Positions 1 to 9,600 of a stretch of DNA of 64,000 nt are shown here, piece after piece. Origin of the DNA: Solitalea longa (GTDB taxonomy: Bacteria; Bacteroidota; Bacteroidia; Sphingobacteriales; Sphingobacteriaceae); assembly GCF_002920915.1 (NCBI RefSeq), contig NZ_PQVF01000002.1, positions 370,313-434,312 of the forward strand, given 5' to 3'. The position numbers were made by a program, and so were the translations under genes. The notes below the pieces were generated by a model. That model saw only the letters and a program-made list of their open reading frames with translations, had not been told where the DNA came from and did no database searches. Each line of letters starts with the position of its first letter. Position 1 is the first letter of the stretch.

Positions 1-400
1 TTTTATTTCTTAATTCAGCCTCCGAACTGAAGGTTGAAACAACAAATGAAATTTTGAAGTTCTCCAGAAAAATCAACCCTAATGTGAGTTGACCAAAAGT
101 AAAGTTAGACTTTTCTGTGCCTAAATTTTCTTGAAACACTTCAGTTCCATATATTTTGCTTGCACTGAGATTAAAAAAAAATCTCAATGAGTTATTACTT
201 GTTGCTGCATCTGCATAAAAGTCGAGACCAAAAGACCCTCTTCCAGCCCATTTTTCGGTGTTTGTACCAAATGCAGGCAAGTCAGCTGCCCCTTTAGTTA
301 TTAAACGAGAAATAAGATTATACTGATTATTGGAACTATGCGCATACATTAGAGGATATTCAATATTTAATACAGTATTTCCACCATAAGCTATCAACCT
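1..400 (-). pseudogene. 5'-truncated outer-membrane beta-barrel fragment (runs off left edge)
   Basis: Read on the minus strand, about 133 codons stay open from position 400 to the window edge. They encode alternating hydrophobic/polar strands rich in Y, F, N and G, such as YGGNTVLNIEYPL and SLRFFFNLSASKIYG, which is typical of barrel strands in Bacteroidota outer-membrane proteins. In frame there is a stop at 401-403 and no start codon or signal peptide upstream of the first strand; the first Met lies inside the barrel. I therefore read it as a gene that lost its 5' end. The 3' end lies outside the window. The break coincides with a sequence like the right arm of a terminator (401-416). The family is not identifiable. 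Alternatively a frameshift separates it from its 5' part, but the other frames upstream show no barrel-like sequence. Confidence 0.5.
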
Positions 401-614
401 CTAAAAGCCTTTTTTGGTTTATAACACATTCAGTAGCAAACCCGATTGGGGCTTTCGTATTTAACAGCATACTCATTTACCAGCAGTTCAAACTAAATCC
501 CGATCCATTAAAACAATTGACCCAATCGTAGTTTAAGCAGAGCTAGTCAATTATTTTTTATATTGCTATGCGTTTTTTGACATAGATTCAACTAGTAAAA
601 TAAATTCCGGCAAA

Positions 615-1142
615 ATGAAAAAGACATCATTAATAGTTTTGGTTATTGCAGCCTCTTTTCTTTCAGGTTTTGCATTTAAGACCATCATTACAAAGCCAGC
701 AAACCATTCTGCTAAACTGAAAAAGGTAACCGGCATTGGTGGTATCTTTTTTAAATGTAAGGATCCAAAAAAGATGAGAGATTGGTATGAAACTAATCTG
801 GGGCTAAGCGTCAACCAATACGGGTCAGTTTTTGAATGGTATCAAGGTGCCGATTCTACCAAAAAAGGATTTTCACAATGGAGTCCGTTCAATGAAAAAA
901 CAACCTATTTTGAACCTTCCACAAAGGACTTTATGATAAATTATAGGGTTGAAAACTTAAAAGCGCTGGTTGCAGAATTGAAAACCAATAATGTTACGAT
1001 ACTCGATACCATCGCAACTTACGATTATGGTAAATTCATCCATATTCTTGATGCCGAAGGAAACAAAGTAGAACTATGGGAACCCAACGACATTGAATAT
1101 GAAAAACTGGGCAAACAACTGGGAGCAAAGACAACTAAATAG
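615..1142 (+). CDS. VOC/glyoxalase-fold protein with N-terminal export signal
   Basis: A 175-residue protein. Residues 1-21 form a hydrophobic N-terminus after MKK (signal peptide or membrane anchor). Residues 38-160 look like a single vicinal-oxygen-chelate domain: the opening GIGGIFFKCKDPKKMRDWY and the closing pattern GKFIHILDAEGNKVELWEP are typical of the glyoxalase/bleomycin-resistance/dioxygenase superfamily. The Glu in VELWEP sits where the last metal ligand is normally found. Most relatives are cytosolic, so an export signal is unusual. The substrate cannot be told from sequence. It stands alone, followed by its own terminator. Start chosen at the ATG before KKTSL because it gives a clean signal sequence. 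Confidence 0.8.
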   Translation: MKKTSLIVLVIAASFLSGFAFKTIITKPANHSAKLKKVTGIGGIFFKCKDPKKMRDWYETNLGLSVNQYGSVFEWYQGADSTKKGFSQWSPFNEKTTYFEPSTKDFMINYRVENLKALVAELKTNNVTILDTIATYDYGKFIHILDAEGNKVELWEPNDIEYEKLGKQLGAKTTK

Positions 1143-1156
1143 TACTACCAAAAGAT

Positions 1157-1188
1157 AAAGGCTTTTAGATTTCTCTAAAAGCCTTTTT
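1157..1188 (+). terminator. Rho-independent terminator after the VOC gene
   Basis: Perfect 13-bp stem AAAGGCTTTTAGA / TCTAAAAGCCTTT with a 4-nt loop and a T run, starting 15 nt after the stop codon of the VOC gene. Confidence 0.85.
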
Positions 1189-1257
1189 AGTTGACAGTAT
1201 CATTAAAAGTTCATCCACGTCCGTTCAGATAGCTGAAGTGTAATGGTCAATAAATAA

Positions 1258-1289
1258 CAAAACCACCTTGATTTACCAAAGTGGTTTTG
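1258..1289 (-). terminator. Terminator for the TlpA-like gene at 1319-2680
   Basis: Arms CAAAACCAC (1258-1266) and GTGGTTTTG (1281-1289) pair. Read on the minus strand the stem is followed by TTATTTATT, about 30 nt after the stop codon of the TlpA-like gene. Confidence 0.7.
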
Positions 1290-1318
1290 CTGTTAATGGG
1301 TTGTATCAAGTTCCAAAA

Positions 1319-2680
1319 CTACAATGCTTTATTCAACCATTCGTTCAATAGTTCTTTCAGTTTTGGATCGCTTGGGCGTGGAGCGTCAACATCAATAATA
1401 TTACCGTTTTTATCAAACAGCATAAATCGAGGAATGCCTTTAATTGCATAGGCTTGTGTAATTTGCGACCATCCACTGGCAAACAACTGCACACCTCCTA
1501 ATTGTCCATCGGCAATAAACTTCTGCCACTTCTCTTTATCTTTCTCTTCATCAACCGAAACACTTAAGAACACTACGTCTTTTCCATGAAACTCTTTCTC
1601 AAGCGCCTTTAGCGAGGGTATCTCTTGCTTACACGGACCGCACCAAGTGGCCCAAACATCCACCAATACTATCTTACCTTTGAAATCGGTTAACGACACC
1701 TGGTTGCCTGAAAGGTCAGGATAGGTAAAACTGATTGCTCTTTCTCCTTGCTTGAAAGTGGCTAAGCCCGCCGCGATCTTTTCAGCGCGAGTTTTTTGAT
1801 CCGCTGTAAGAAAATATTTATTGTATTTATCAGCTATTTCAAGGTACTTGGCATAAGAGGTTTCTCTTGCTGCGCCTGCTAATACATATTCTCCTTTCAG
1901 TTTATCACTAGGTATAGACATTACGATCTTATCAAAATCAAATTTGACCAAATCCTTATTCTTAAACATTACCAAATTACCCAGTACACCCATTCCGTAT
2001 GGAAACTTATACAAGTCTTCATTTTGCAAAAAGTGATCGGAACTAAAGTTTTTCAAATAAGAGGTATAATCTGCTTTTGTTGGATGCACGGAACGAGGTG
2101 TAAACAAAAACGTCATGGCATAATAAGCCAGATCATAATCCATTGTTTTCTTCATTAATTGATCAAAATCTGCATTGCCGGTAGCTTTACCGTTCATCCA
2201 GCTTTTTGACTTAGCAGCAACTGATTCTAAAGCAGGAAAGAAATCAACATAGGTGCTTTTAGTATTAAAAAAATACACCGATTTATGTTCGAGCTGATAG
2301 GTTAGTTTATACCACTGCTCCAAAACCTGGTTTTCTTTTGTATTTACACCTGTAAGCACATAGGTCGAATCATTCAACACCAAATTGATCTTATCATTTC
2401 CTTTGGCATACACCTTTATCTTATCTTGCATACCCTTACGAGGATCACCTGTTCCAATTACATAATACCCCTTGTAATCGGGCTGAAAGCTGAATCCAAA
2501 GGCTCCATTAGCAGCTGGTGTAATAGATGCAATTTCTTCCATGCGACCATAAGCTACCTTATATAGTTTTACAGTTGCGGGTTCTGATCTCTTAAATACA
2601 CCTTTAATTTCGGTGAATTGCGCCTGAGCTGTACAAACAGCGCTCAATAAAATTACGAGCAGCGTACTGAATTTGTTCAT
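1319..2680 (-). CDS. TlpA-family thiol-disulfide oxidoreductase, exported
   Basis: A 453-residue protein with signal peptide 1-20 (ends AQA-Q). Residues about 24-110 resemble the DUF4369-type N-terminal beta domain, 115-310 are a helical linker, and 314-450 are a thioredoxin/AhpC-TSA domain. The active site is WATWCGPC with Cys347 and Cys350, followed by KQEIPSL; the cis-proline loop is KGIPRFMLFD. It should act in the periplasm or on the envelope as a disulfide reductase or isomerase. It lies downstream of the DUF4843/PKD genes, beyond a strong terminator, so it may be read by leakage or from its own promoter. Four paralogs sit at 34.0-40.3 kb in uptake locus 2. The partner protein is unknown. 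Confidence 0.85.
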   Translation of the reverse strand: MNKFSTLLVILLSAVCTAQAQFTEIKGVFKRSEPATVKLYKVAYGRMEEIASITPAANGAFGFSFQPDYKGYYVIGTGDPRKGMQDKIKVYAKGNDKINLVLNDSTYVLTGVNTKENQVLEQWYKLTYQLEHKSVYFFNTKSTYVDFFPALESVAAKSKSWMNGKATGNADFDQLMKKTMDYDLAYYAMTFLFTPRSVHPTKADYTSYLKNFSSDHFLQNEDLYKFPYGMGVLGNLVMFKNKDLVKFDFDKIVMSIPSDKLKGEYVLAGAARETSYAKYLEIADKYNKYFLTADQKTRAEKIAAGLATFKQGERAISFTYPDLSGNQVSLTDFKGKIVLVDVWATWCGPCKQEIPSLKALEKEFHGKDVVFLSVSVDEEKDKEKWQKFIADGQLGGVQLFASGWSQITQAYAIKGIPRFMLFDKNGNIIDVDAPRPSDPKLKELLNEWLNKAL

Positions 2681-2771
2681 TGTTTATGAGCGGTTAAATG
2701 ATTCTGAGAAATGAATATGCAATATGGGCGAGAAGAGCCTTTACAGCTATTGGAATTGATCTGTTAAAAAT

Positions 2772-2799
2772 AAAACCGGTGGCAGTTGCCACCGGTTTT
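2772..2799 (-). terminator. Strong terminator ending uptake locus 1
   Basis: A near-perfect palindrome with arms AAAACCGGTGGCA and TGCCACCGGTTTT, and a T-rich tail on both strands (minus tail TTTTATTTTTAAC). It begins 17 nt after the stop of the PKD-like gene. Confidence 0.9.
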
Positions 2800-2815
2800 A
2801 TTTGAAAAGTATGGC

Positions 2816-4354
2816 TTAGCGTTCTCTGTAATGCAGACTTACTACTTTACCAAAACCACTATATGAATCAAAAAGCACTAAATTTCCATTACCTGTTGGC
2901 ACTGTAAACCGTTCCATTTTTCCATTAACTCCTTCAGCCAATGAAGGATCATAGCTACAAACGATCAATTTGCTTCTGGTCGTATATTTAATATAATTAT
3001 GATAAGCTTCAAACTTGATCAAGCTAATCTTTTGTGCGCCCTTATCAAACATAAGCTTAGTTGTTTTCAGAGACATATCATATTCATATAACTTACCATC
3101 CACACTGTAAAAGATGTACCCTAAATCAGGGCTTACTGTAATATGCTGAGCTTTATCAAAATCAGTAGCTACAATTTCATCATAATATGATTGAATATTA
3201 TTAGCAGCCGAAAAGCGAGCCAGGTATTGTTTTAAAGTACCCGGATCTTTTAATATGCTAAACACTTCACCTCCATTAAAAGGAACCTTTTCCATATAGA
3301 TTAAGTCCTTACCAGTAGTAAAACTAAACAACTTATTAGCAGGATCAGGGATAAGCGTACATGAGCCAACACCACTATGCCTTATGAAACGTTTATTTGT
3401 AACATCATAAAAAATAGCTGGCTCAAGAGCAAAATCTGCAGCTTCGTCATTCCCAATAAATGGCGCAATCTTGAATGGTTTTTTTTCGGCATCGATATAA
3501 TTTATTGGCACGCTAAATCTCGCCATGTTATTCCTATCATATAAATAGGCATCTCCATTCGAGATCATATATGAACGCCAAAAACCAGCTTTTTTTACCA
3601 AATCAGCATGAAAATCAGCTGGTACCGGATTACCAAAGATTTCGTTTTTGATGTTATAAGCACTTAACCATTTAAAGGTTTCAGGGCTTAGTCTATCGGT
3701 ACTCTTATCGGTACCGACATATATGGCATAAGGAAGATTTATTCCAGGTCCACTAAACGGTCCTGTATCATAACTGTAAATCATTACAGGTTTACCATTG
3801 AGTTGCAGGCCCGAACCGGTTGATGCTAACAGATCCTTTACTACACTAAACTCATCGGTCAACCCTTTTGCAATCATATCTACCCGGGCGTTGCCATTTA
3901 CATCTGTCATTAGCAACCAGCCTTCGTTGATCTCATTTACCACTTCCAGCGAAAACTCTTTACGAAATTTAACACCAGTTTTATTATCGGTTACCCCATA
4001 ATAGGCTTTATAAGTTCCCGGTGCAATTGGCAAAACAAGATCCAGGTTCTTAGTGGTAGCAAATACTTTTATTTCTTTGGCACCAACGTCATTTGGTTTT
4101 ACATAGGCCCATTCGTAACTATAATCGGCTTCAGCTCCAACTGCATCCTCAGTAAAAGTTAGTTCAGGTTTTACAACGAGGCGCTGAGCGAATAATGCTT
4201 TAATGGTATTTGAATTCGGGTTTTCGGTATTAATCGCGCCAAATTCAACCTTATTTATAGAATTATAGTCATAATTCCCTATGTCTTTTTGACAAGAATA
4301 GGCGGTAGTAATTACAATTAAAGCAATTATATAGTGATATATATTTTTAAACAT
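2816..4354 (-). CDS. PKD-like family lipoprotein, uptake locus 1
   Basis: A 512-residue lipoprotein with lipobox ITTAYSC (Cys21). It starts with the QKDIGNYDYN motif shared with the paralog at 45460-47196 (YKDLGAYDYK). Residues about 35-140 look like an Ig/PKD-type beta domain (DYSYEWAYVK, GTYKAYYGVTDNKTGVKF). The rest resembles a beta-propeller-like lectin fold with repeated blocks such as YIFYSVDGKLYEYD, ending SYSGFGKVVSLHY. Proteins of this kind follow SusD and DUF4843 genes in Bacteroidota and probably sit on the cell surface binding the substrate (inference). It is the last gene before the locus terminator, 24 nt after the DUF4843 gene. Binding specificity is unknown. Confidence 0.8.
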   Translation of the reverse strand: MFKNIYHYIIALIVITTAYSCQKDIGNYDYNSINKVEFGAINTENPNSNTIKALFAQRLVVKPELTFTEDAVGAEADYSYEWAYVKPNDVGAKEIKVFATTKNLDLVLPIAPGTYKAYYGVTDNKTGVKFRKEFSLEVVNEINEGWLLMTDVNGNARVDMIAKGLTDEFSVVKDLLASTGSGLQLNGKPVMIYSYDTGPFSGPGINLPYAIYVGTDKSTDRLSPETFKWLSAYNIKNEIFGNPVPADFHADLVKKAGFWRSYMISNGDAYLYDRNNMARFSVPINYIDAEKKPFKIAPFIGNDEAADFALEPAIFYDVTNKRFIRHSGVGSCTLIPDPANKLFSFTTGKDLIYMEKVPFNGGEVFSILKDPGTLKQYLARFSAANNIQSYYDEIVATDFDKAQHITVSPDLGYIFYSVDGKLYEYDMSLKTTKLMFDKGAQKISLIKFEAYHNYIKYTTRSKLIVCSYDPSLAEGVNGKMERFTVPTGNGNLVLFDSYSGFGKVVSLHYRER

Positions 4355-4378
4355 AATAATCTATTTTAAAAGTTGACT

Positions 4379-5125
4379 TTAAAGGTATTGAGCATAAGGA
4401 CCCATGGTCATTTCCGTATTATCATCCTCCAGAATCGTATTTCCTGCTGCTTTTTGCTCGAGAAAATACCTGTTCATTACCCTGGTATAGAGTGACATTT
4501 CGGTAGGTGACATTGTAGGTTTGGTAAAAATTTCCGGACTCACATTCAATACTTCTACCATTTTGAACATTTTCTTTCTGGTAAAATTTCCTAAAAAGAA
4601 TTCAATCCAATATTGTGGTTTCTTGATCTGATCACTTACCGTAACCGAATACTGAAGGCAACTAATTTTATTAGGGCCTTGAGTCTTTTCCATCAAATTG
4701 GTATTGAAATTTTCATTCGGATTCAAGTCTAACACTATAGAGAAGTTATTAGTCAGCATATCGGGCGTCCGTTTAATCCTGAGCTTAATCGTATCTCTAA
4801 GGGCATTTTTCTTAATAACCAGTTTCTCCGGCAATGCATCGAAATGAACGCCTGCCTTAGCAGTTGAACCTGGATTAACACTTACTTTATACTCTCTATC
4901 CCAATTAACAGCCGTACCGGTTACACCTACAATGATCGACTTAATAGAGTCTTGCCCCTTAGCAAAAGTAAATGTGATATCTGATGAGTTAGTATTACCT
5001 AAATCTTTAACTGCGTCGCTAAAGTAAATACTAGATTCACTATCATAAGTCATTAACTCCTTTTCACAAGAAGCAAATACTAAGGGAAGCATTAATACTG
5101 CTATTGTATTTATAATTTTTTTCAT
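4379..5125 (-). CDS. DUF4843 family lipoprotein, uptake locus 1
   Basis: A 248-residue protein when started at the ATG at 5125, which gives a lipoprotein signal MKKIINTIAV...VFASC. The open frame extends 33 codons further upstream, but that extension is polar and overlaps the intergenic leader, so I reject it. The mature part opens with ELMTYDSESSIYFSD, matching the start of DUF4843 proteins (paralog at 47228-48019: YSESDGLYFGSGDS), and carries two beta-sandwich-like stretches. DUF4843 proteins accompany SusC/SusD pairs. The role is not established; a surface accessory to the SusCD transporter is the likely reading. It lies between SusD and the PKD-like gene in the same operon. Confidence 0.8.
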   Translation of the reverse strand: MKKIINTIAVLMLPLVFASCEKELMTYDSESSIYFSDAVKDLGNTNSSDITFTFAKGQDSIKSIIVGVTGTAVNWDREYKVSVNPGSTAKAGVHFDALPEKLVIKKNALRDTIKLRIKRTPDMLTNNFSIVLDLNPNENFNTNLMEKTQGPNKISCLQYSVTVSDQIKKPQYWIEFFLGNFTRKKMFKMVEVLNVSPEIFTKPTMSPTEMSLYTRVMNRYFLEQKAAGNTILEDDNTEMTMGPYAQYL

Positions 5126-5230
5126 CTGTTTATCTTTTAATGATCTTTGATCAGATGGAATTCTCCCGGAAACATCGCTTTGGTTAAAACCAATAATTAT
5201 TTCAGGGCTAATTACATTTGACAATAAATA

Positions 5231-6667
5231 TTATCGATACTGAATTTCTGACAATGGCAATGGCAACACATAAGTAGCGGCACCCATCGTTTGGTTTCCG
5301 GATATTTGGTTACCAGCAGGGATTGCAGTCATATTCTTTCTTTTATAATAATAGAATAGTTGTCCCTCGCCAAAAAACTCTTTTTGATACTCCTTCTGTA
5401 ACTCTGTTGTTAAGCTAACGGAAGTTTCAAGGCTCGTTAACCCACGATTACCTCTTACAGTATTCAAATAAGCAAAGGCTTGATCAATATCTGGTTCACA
5501 CTCAGCCGCTATATAATACATTTCACTAATTTTCATTAAAGGAATAGTAAAGCGGAAGTTTTTAGTCTTGTCTACAATATCAGCATACTTATAAAACACA
5601 CGAAATGACTTACCTCCATTAGTTGGAATGGACCAGTTAAGATTATACCTGAAATCGTTCTCATTTGACTCGAACACATTTTGCAAACGAGCTGAAAGAG
5701 GAGCTAGTATAGCCGCATCGGGAAGGTCTGGAGAAAAAGTATTAAGATAATTTGAATATAACTGAGAACTAAAAACTCCCATTATCATTTCGGTACTGAA
5801 AACTCTGTCAGGATTAGCTTTTTCTTCCAGTGCATTGCTAGTGGTTACCCAGGCAAATTTATCAGCATTATCAATTAGTACTTTTGCTGCCGCTAACGCT
5901 GCTACTTTATTGCCTCTGTACATATTAACCCTGGCCTGTAGGGCCTTCACGGCGTAATAGTTCAAGCGATAATTTCTGTTTCGCATAAAATCTGCTCCGT
6001 CACCTTGCAATGTCGACATTACTCCTTGGGTGATGATCGGATCTTTTTCCAGCAAACTTGCAGCCTGGCTCAAATCAGCACAAATAAGATCCATTACTTT
6101 ATTAGCAGGCAACAGCTCTTTAATTTTAGTTTCCGTTTTAGAATAATATGGAATACTTGCTTTAGTTGAGTCTGCAGAATTATACATTGGACCGTATAGG
6201 CGCAAGAGATCAAAATGCAACATCGCTCTAATTGCCAAGGCTTCTCCCTTATAAATTGACTCCGTTTCTGAACTAACTGCTCCTTTGTATTTTTCAAGTT
6301 TTTCTACAAACAAGTTAGCATTTAAGATCGTACCGTATGCATTGGTCCAAATTGAATCAATTCTCTCAACAGCAGGTCTTTCTGTATAGGCATAAGTAGC
6401 TATCTTATATAAACCATGCTGAGCGCTTAAATTATAGCGTTGAGCCAATATATCAACCGTACTCAAGGTTAAATTACCGCCATATAAACCTTGTTTTGCC
6501 AGGCTTATATATAAACCATTTAAAGCTGCATTTACTCCATGCGGAGTAGAAAAAGCCTGATCTTCTAAAATTTTATCATCAGGTCGTACATCCAGGTATT
6601 CTTTACAGGAAAATAAGGTAGACAGTAAGCCTGCAGCTACCATTAATTTTATATAATATCTTTTCAT
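5231..6667 (-). CDS. SusD/RagB family substrate-binding lipoprotein, locus 1
   Basis: A 478-residue lipoprotein with lipobox LLSTLFSC. The N-terminus EYLDVRPDDKILEDQAFSTPHGVNAALNGLY is the classic SusD opening. TPR-like helices include the conserved block EALAIRAMLHFDLLRLYGP. The C-terminus has ISEMYYIAAEC, YLNTVRGNRG and KEFFGEGQLFYYYKR, the standard RagB/SusD signature. It forms the lid on the SusC barrel at the outer membrane and captures substrate. It lies 13 nt downstream of the susC gene, with which it should be translated as a pair. The ligand cannot be read from sequence. Confidence 0.95.
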   Translation of the reverse strand: MKRYYIKLMVAAGLLSTLFSCKEYLDVRPDDKILEDQAFSTPHGVNAALNGLYISLAKQGLYGGNLTLSTVDILAQRYNLSAQHGLYKIATYAYTERPAVERIDSIWTNAYGTILNANLFVEKLEKYKGAVSSETESIYKGEALAIRAMLHFDLLRLYGPMYNSADSTKASIPYYSKTETKIKELLPANKVMDLICADLSQAASLLEKDPIITQGVMSTLQGDGADFMRNRNYRLNYYAVKALQARVNMYRGNKVAALAAAKVLIDNADKFAWVTTSNALEEKANPDRVFSTEMIMGVFSSQLYSNYLNTFSPDLPDAAILAPLSARLQNVFESNENDFRYNLNWSIPTNGGKSFRVFYKYADIVDKTKNFRFTIPLMKISEMYYIAAECEPDIDQAFAYLNTVRGNRGLTSLETSVSLTTELQKEYQKEFFGEGQLFYYYKRKNMTAIPAGNQISGNQTMGAATYVLPLPLSEIQYR

Positions 6668-6680
6668 TATTTCCTCAATT

Positions 6681-9600
6681 TTAGAATGATGCTCTTAAAC
6701 TAAACGAAACCGTTTGCGCGAATGGATAATCAATTCCTCTTTCACGTTTAACTGTAGAGATCCTGAAAACTTCATTTCCTATTGCAGAAAGATTCAGGGA
6801 ACTCATTCCAATCTGTTTCATCCATTCACTTCTCTCGAAAGTATAGCCCAAGGTGATAGATTCACAGGCAAGTGTGTTTTCTTCCTGAACAAATCGTGAA
6901 GACATTGGAGTTAAACTGGTTTGCGAGATTGCTTTGAACTTGGTCACATCACCAGGATTTTTCCAACGCTCATATAAAGCTCTTTTATCCTGATTTAATG
7001 AAATACTGGTGTATGAAATATTTTCTACTTTATTATATAAAGCCGAATTAAAGATGTCTCCACCTAAACGATATCTAAGATTAATACCTAAATTAAACCC
7101 TTTATAGGCTACATTATTACCAAAGATCCCTTCAACAGTTGGAGCGGTATTTCCAACGGCCTGAACTTGTGTAGGGTCAAAATCAAAAGAAGAGCGACCG
7201 TCTGCAGTTAAGAATAACTCACGTCCTGTAGCAGGATCAATTCCTAATGATCTTACAGCCCAAATAGCATCAGGACTGTATCCGTCTTTGAATCGAATTA
7301 ACGACGAGCTAAGCTCTTGTTGCTTGTTGGTAGATCCTAAACTGTTACCAAATCCTTCATATTTACTTTTGTAAAGACTACCTGTAACATTTACAGTCCA
7401 AACAAAGCGTTTCTGATAGTTATTGATTGGAGAATAGTTAACTCTTACTTCCAATCCATTGGTATTTAAATTACCTACGTTCATAGGATAAGCCAATACA
7501 CCTGTAGAAGAAGGTAAATCAACCGGTACAACCAAAGAGCTGGTATATTTATTATATACGCTAATAGATCCGCTTAAACGATTGTTGAATAAGGCATAAT
7601 CAAGTCCACCACTAATTTGTGTAGTTTTTTGAGGTGCTAAATCTGGATTACCTAAGGCACTTAGACTTAAACCTTGCCCAAATTGATTATAGCTTGTGTT
7701 AGTGTTATAATCGAAAACCGAAACAGAACTAACACTTCCAAAATTTTGATTACCGGTAACCCCAATATTTGCGAATAGTTTTAAACGGTCAATTTTATCT
7801 GAACCTTTCAAAAATGATTCATTATGCAAGTTCCATCCAATACCAGTTGACCAATACGGCGAAAATTGCTTATTACTACCAAAAGCAGTTGAACCATCCA
7901 AACGATACGAAGCATCAAAAAGGTAACGGGAATCATACACGTAATTAGCAGATAAGGTAGCATTTACGGTACGATAAACTCTTAACGAAGCAGATGGAGC
8001 ACTGTTATTCACATAACTATAGGCAAACCTTGGGTTTCCGGTACTTCCTTCAGGAAAGCCTTCTGCTTCATAAGCAGTAGCTCTAACATCATTGGTACTA
8101 ATCTCTGCACGAGCATTTGCTGTTAATGAATGTTTTTCGTTGAACACTTTACCGTAGTTCAACAATACATTTGCCTGGTAAGAGAAGTTGTCCACTTTAT
8201 TATTAGAATACCTTCCTTTTTGAAGCGAACTCACCCCTTCAAACTGACTGTTCTCTGGCGCGAGAAAAACTTCTGAATTAACAGCACCTTTAATTACTTG
8301 CAAACCACCTCTCAGTTCTAATTCAGGTCTTAAAGCATAGTTTATAAGCAGGTTATTTTGTACTTCTAAATTATCACTAGCATTTTTATTCGGTAAGCTA
8401 GCGTCAAATAATGGATTTCTTACCACAAGGCCAATTGCAGAGGCAGTACGACTTTGCTCCAAATAACGTTGTGATGCATCCTTAGTATAATAAGGGTTCG
8501 TATTCACAAAATTGGAGAAGGAACCATAAGGAGACTCTGTAGATGAGTAACCTCTTACATATACAATGTTATTAATATTGAACTTTGATTTTCTGTAGGT
8601 AAGATTGATATTACCACTCCAAGAGTCGCGACCAGAACCTTTCATTGCTCCTGATTGAGACTTATAATTTACTCCCACACCATATCTTAATGCGTCATCA
8701 CCACCCTGAGCAAAAACTGAGGTATTATGAGAGAATCCGGTTTGAACAGGCTCATTCAACCAATAGGTATTAACACCTTGTTTCACCATGCCCAAATGGT
8801 CATTATATAGCTGCTCAAGGTATACTTGTTGGTCAGGATCGACAAAAATAGGGGTATATCTTCCTGAAAGGCGTTCAAACTCCAACTTTTCTGTAGCATT
8901 CATCATGTTATAATCTGAAAGATCAGGTGTCTCAACACGAAAATCATTGCTGTAGGTAAAGTTCATTTTTCCAGCCTTAGGTTTAATTGTCTCTACTACA
9001 ACCACCCCGTTTGAAGCTCTGGCACCATAAAGTGCGGTAGATGCAGCATCCTTAAGAATAGTAACAGAACCTACCCTGTTCATATCTAAATCAACAATGG
9101 TTTGCAGGGTAGTTTCAAAACCATCCAGGATGAATAAAGGCTGGTTAGGATCTAAAGCAAATTGATCTTTTAATGAACTTGATGGAACGCTGGTTTTCCC
9201 TCTTATTTCGATATTAGGTAATACGTTAGGATTAGCTCCTGCAATATTGTTTTCCACCATAATAAACGAAGGATCCAACGTACGCAAGCTCTGAAGGATG
9301 TTATTATTTCCTACTGCTTTTAATTGGTTACCGCTAATTGTTACCGTACTGCCCGTAAAGCTATTTTTATTACGGTTGATACCTGTACCAGTTACCACTA
9401 CTTCGTTAATAGTAACTTTCGCTACCTTCATGGTTATACTGAAGTTAGTTTTTCCAGCTACTGAAACTCTTTGAGGAACCATGCCTAAATAAGTGATATT
9501 TAGCTCCGCGTTTGGGGCTACTTTTAACTCAAAGTGTCCCTTTTCGTCAGTAAATGTTCCATTATTAGTACCCACTTCAGAAACGCTGGCTTTAAATAAA

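Noticed and set aside
5126..5224. 33-codon N-terminal extension of the DUF4843 protein
   Set aside because: It places polar residues before a perfect lipoprotein signal that begins at the internal ATG at 5125.
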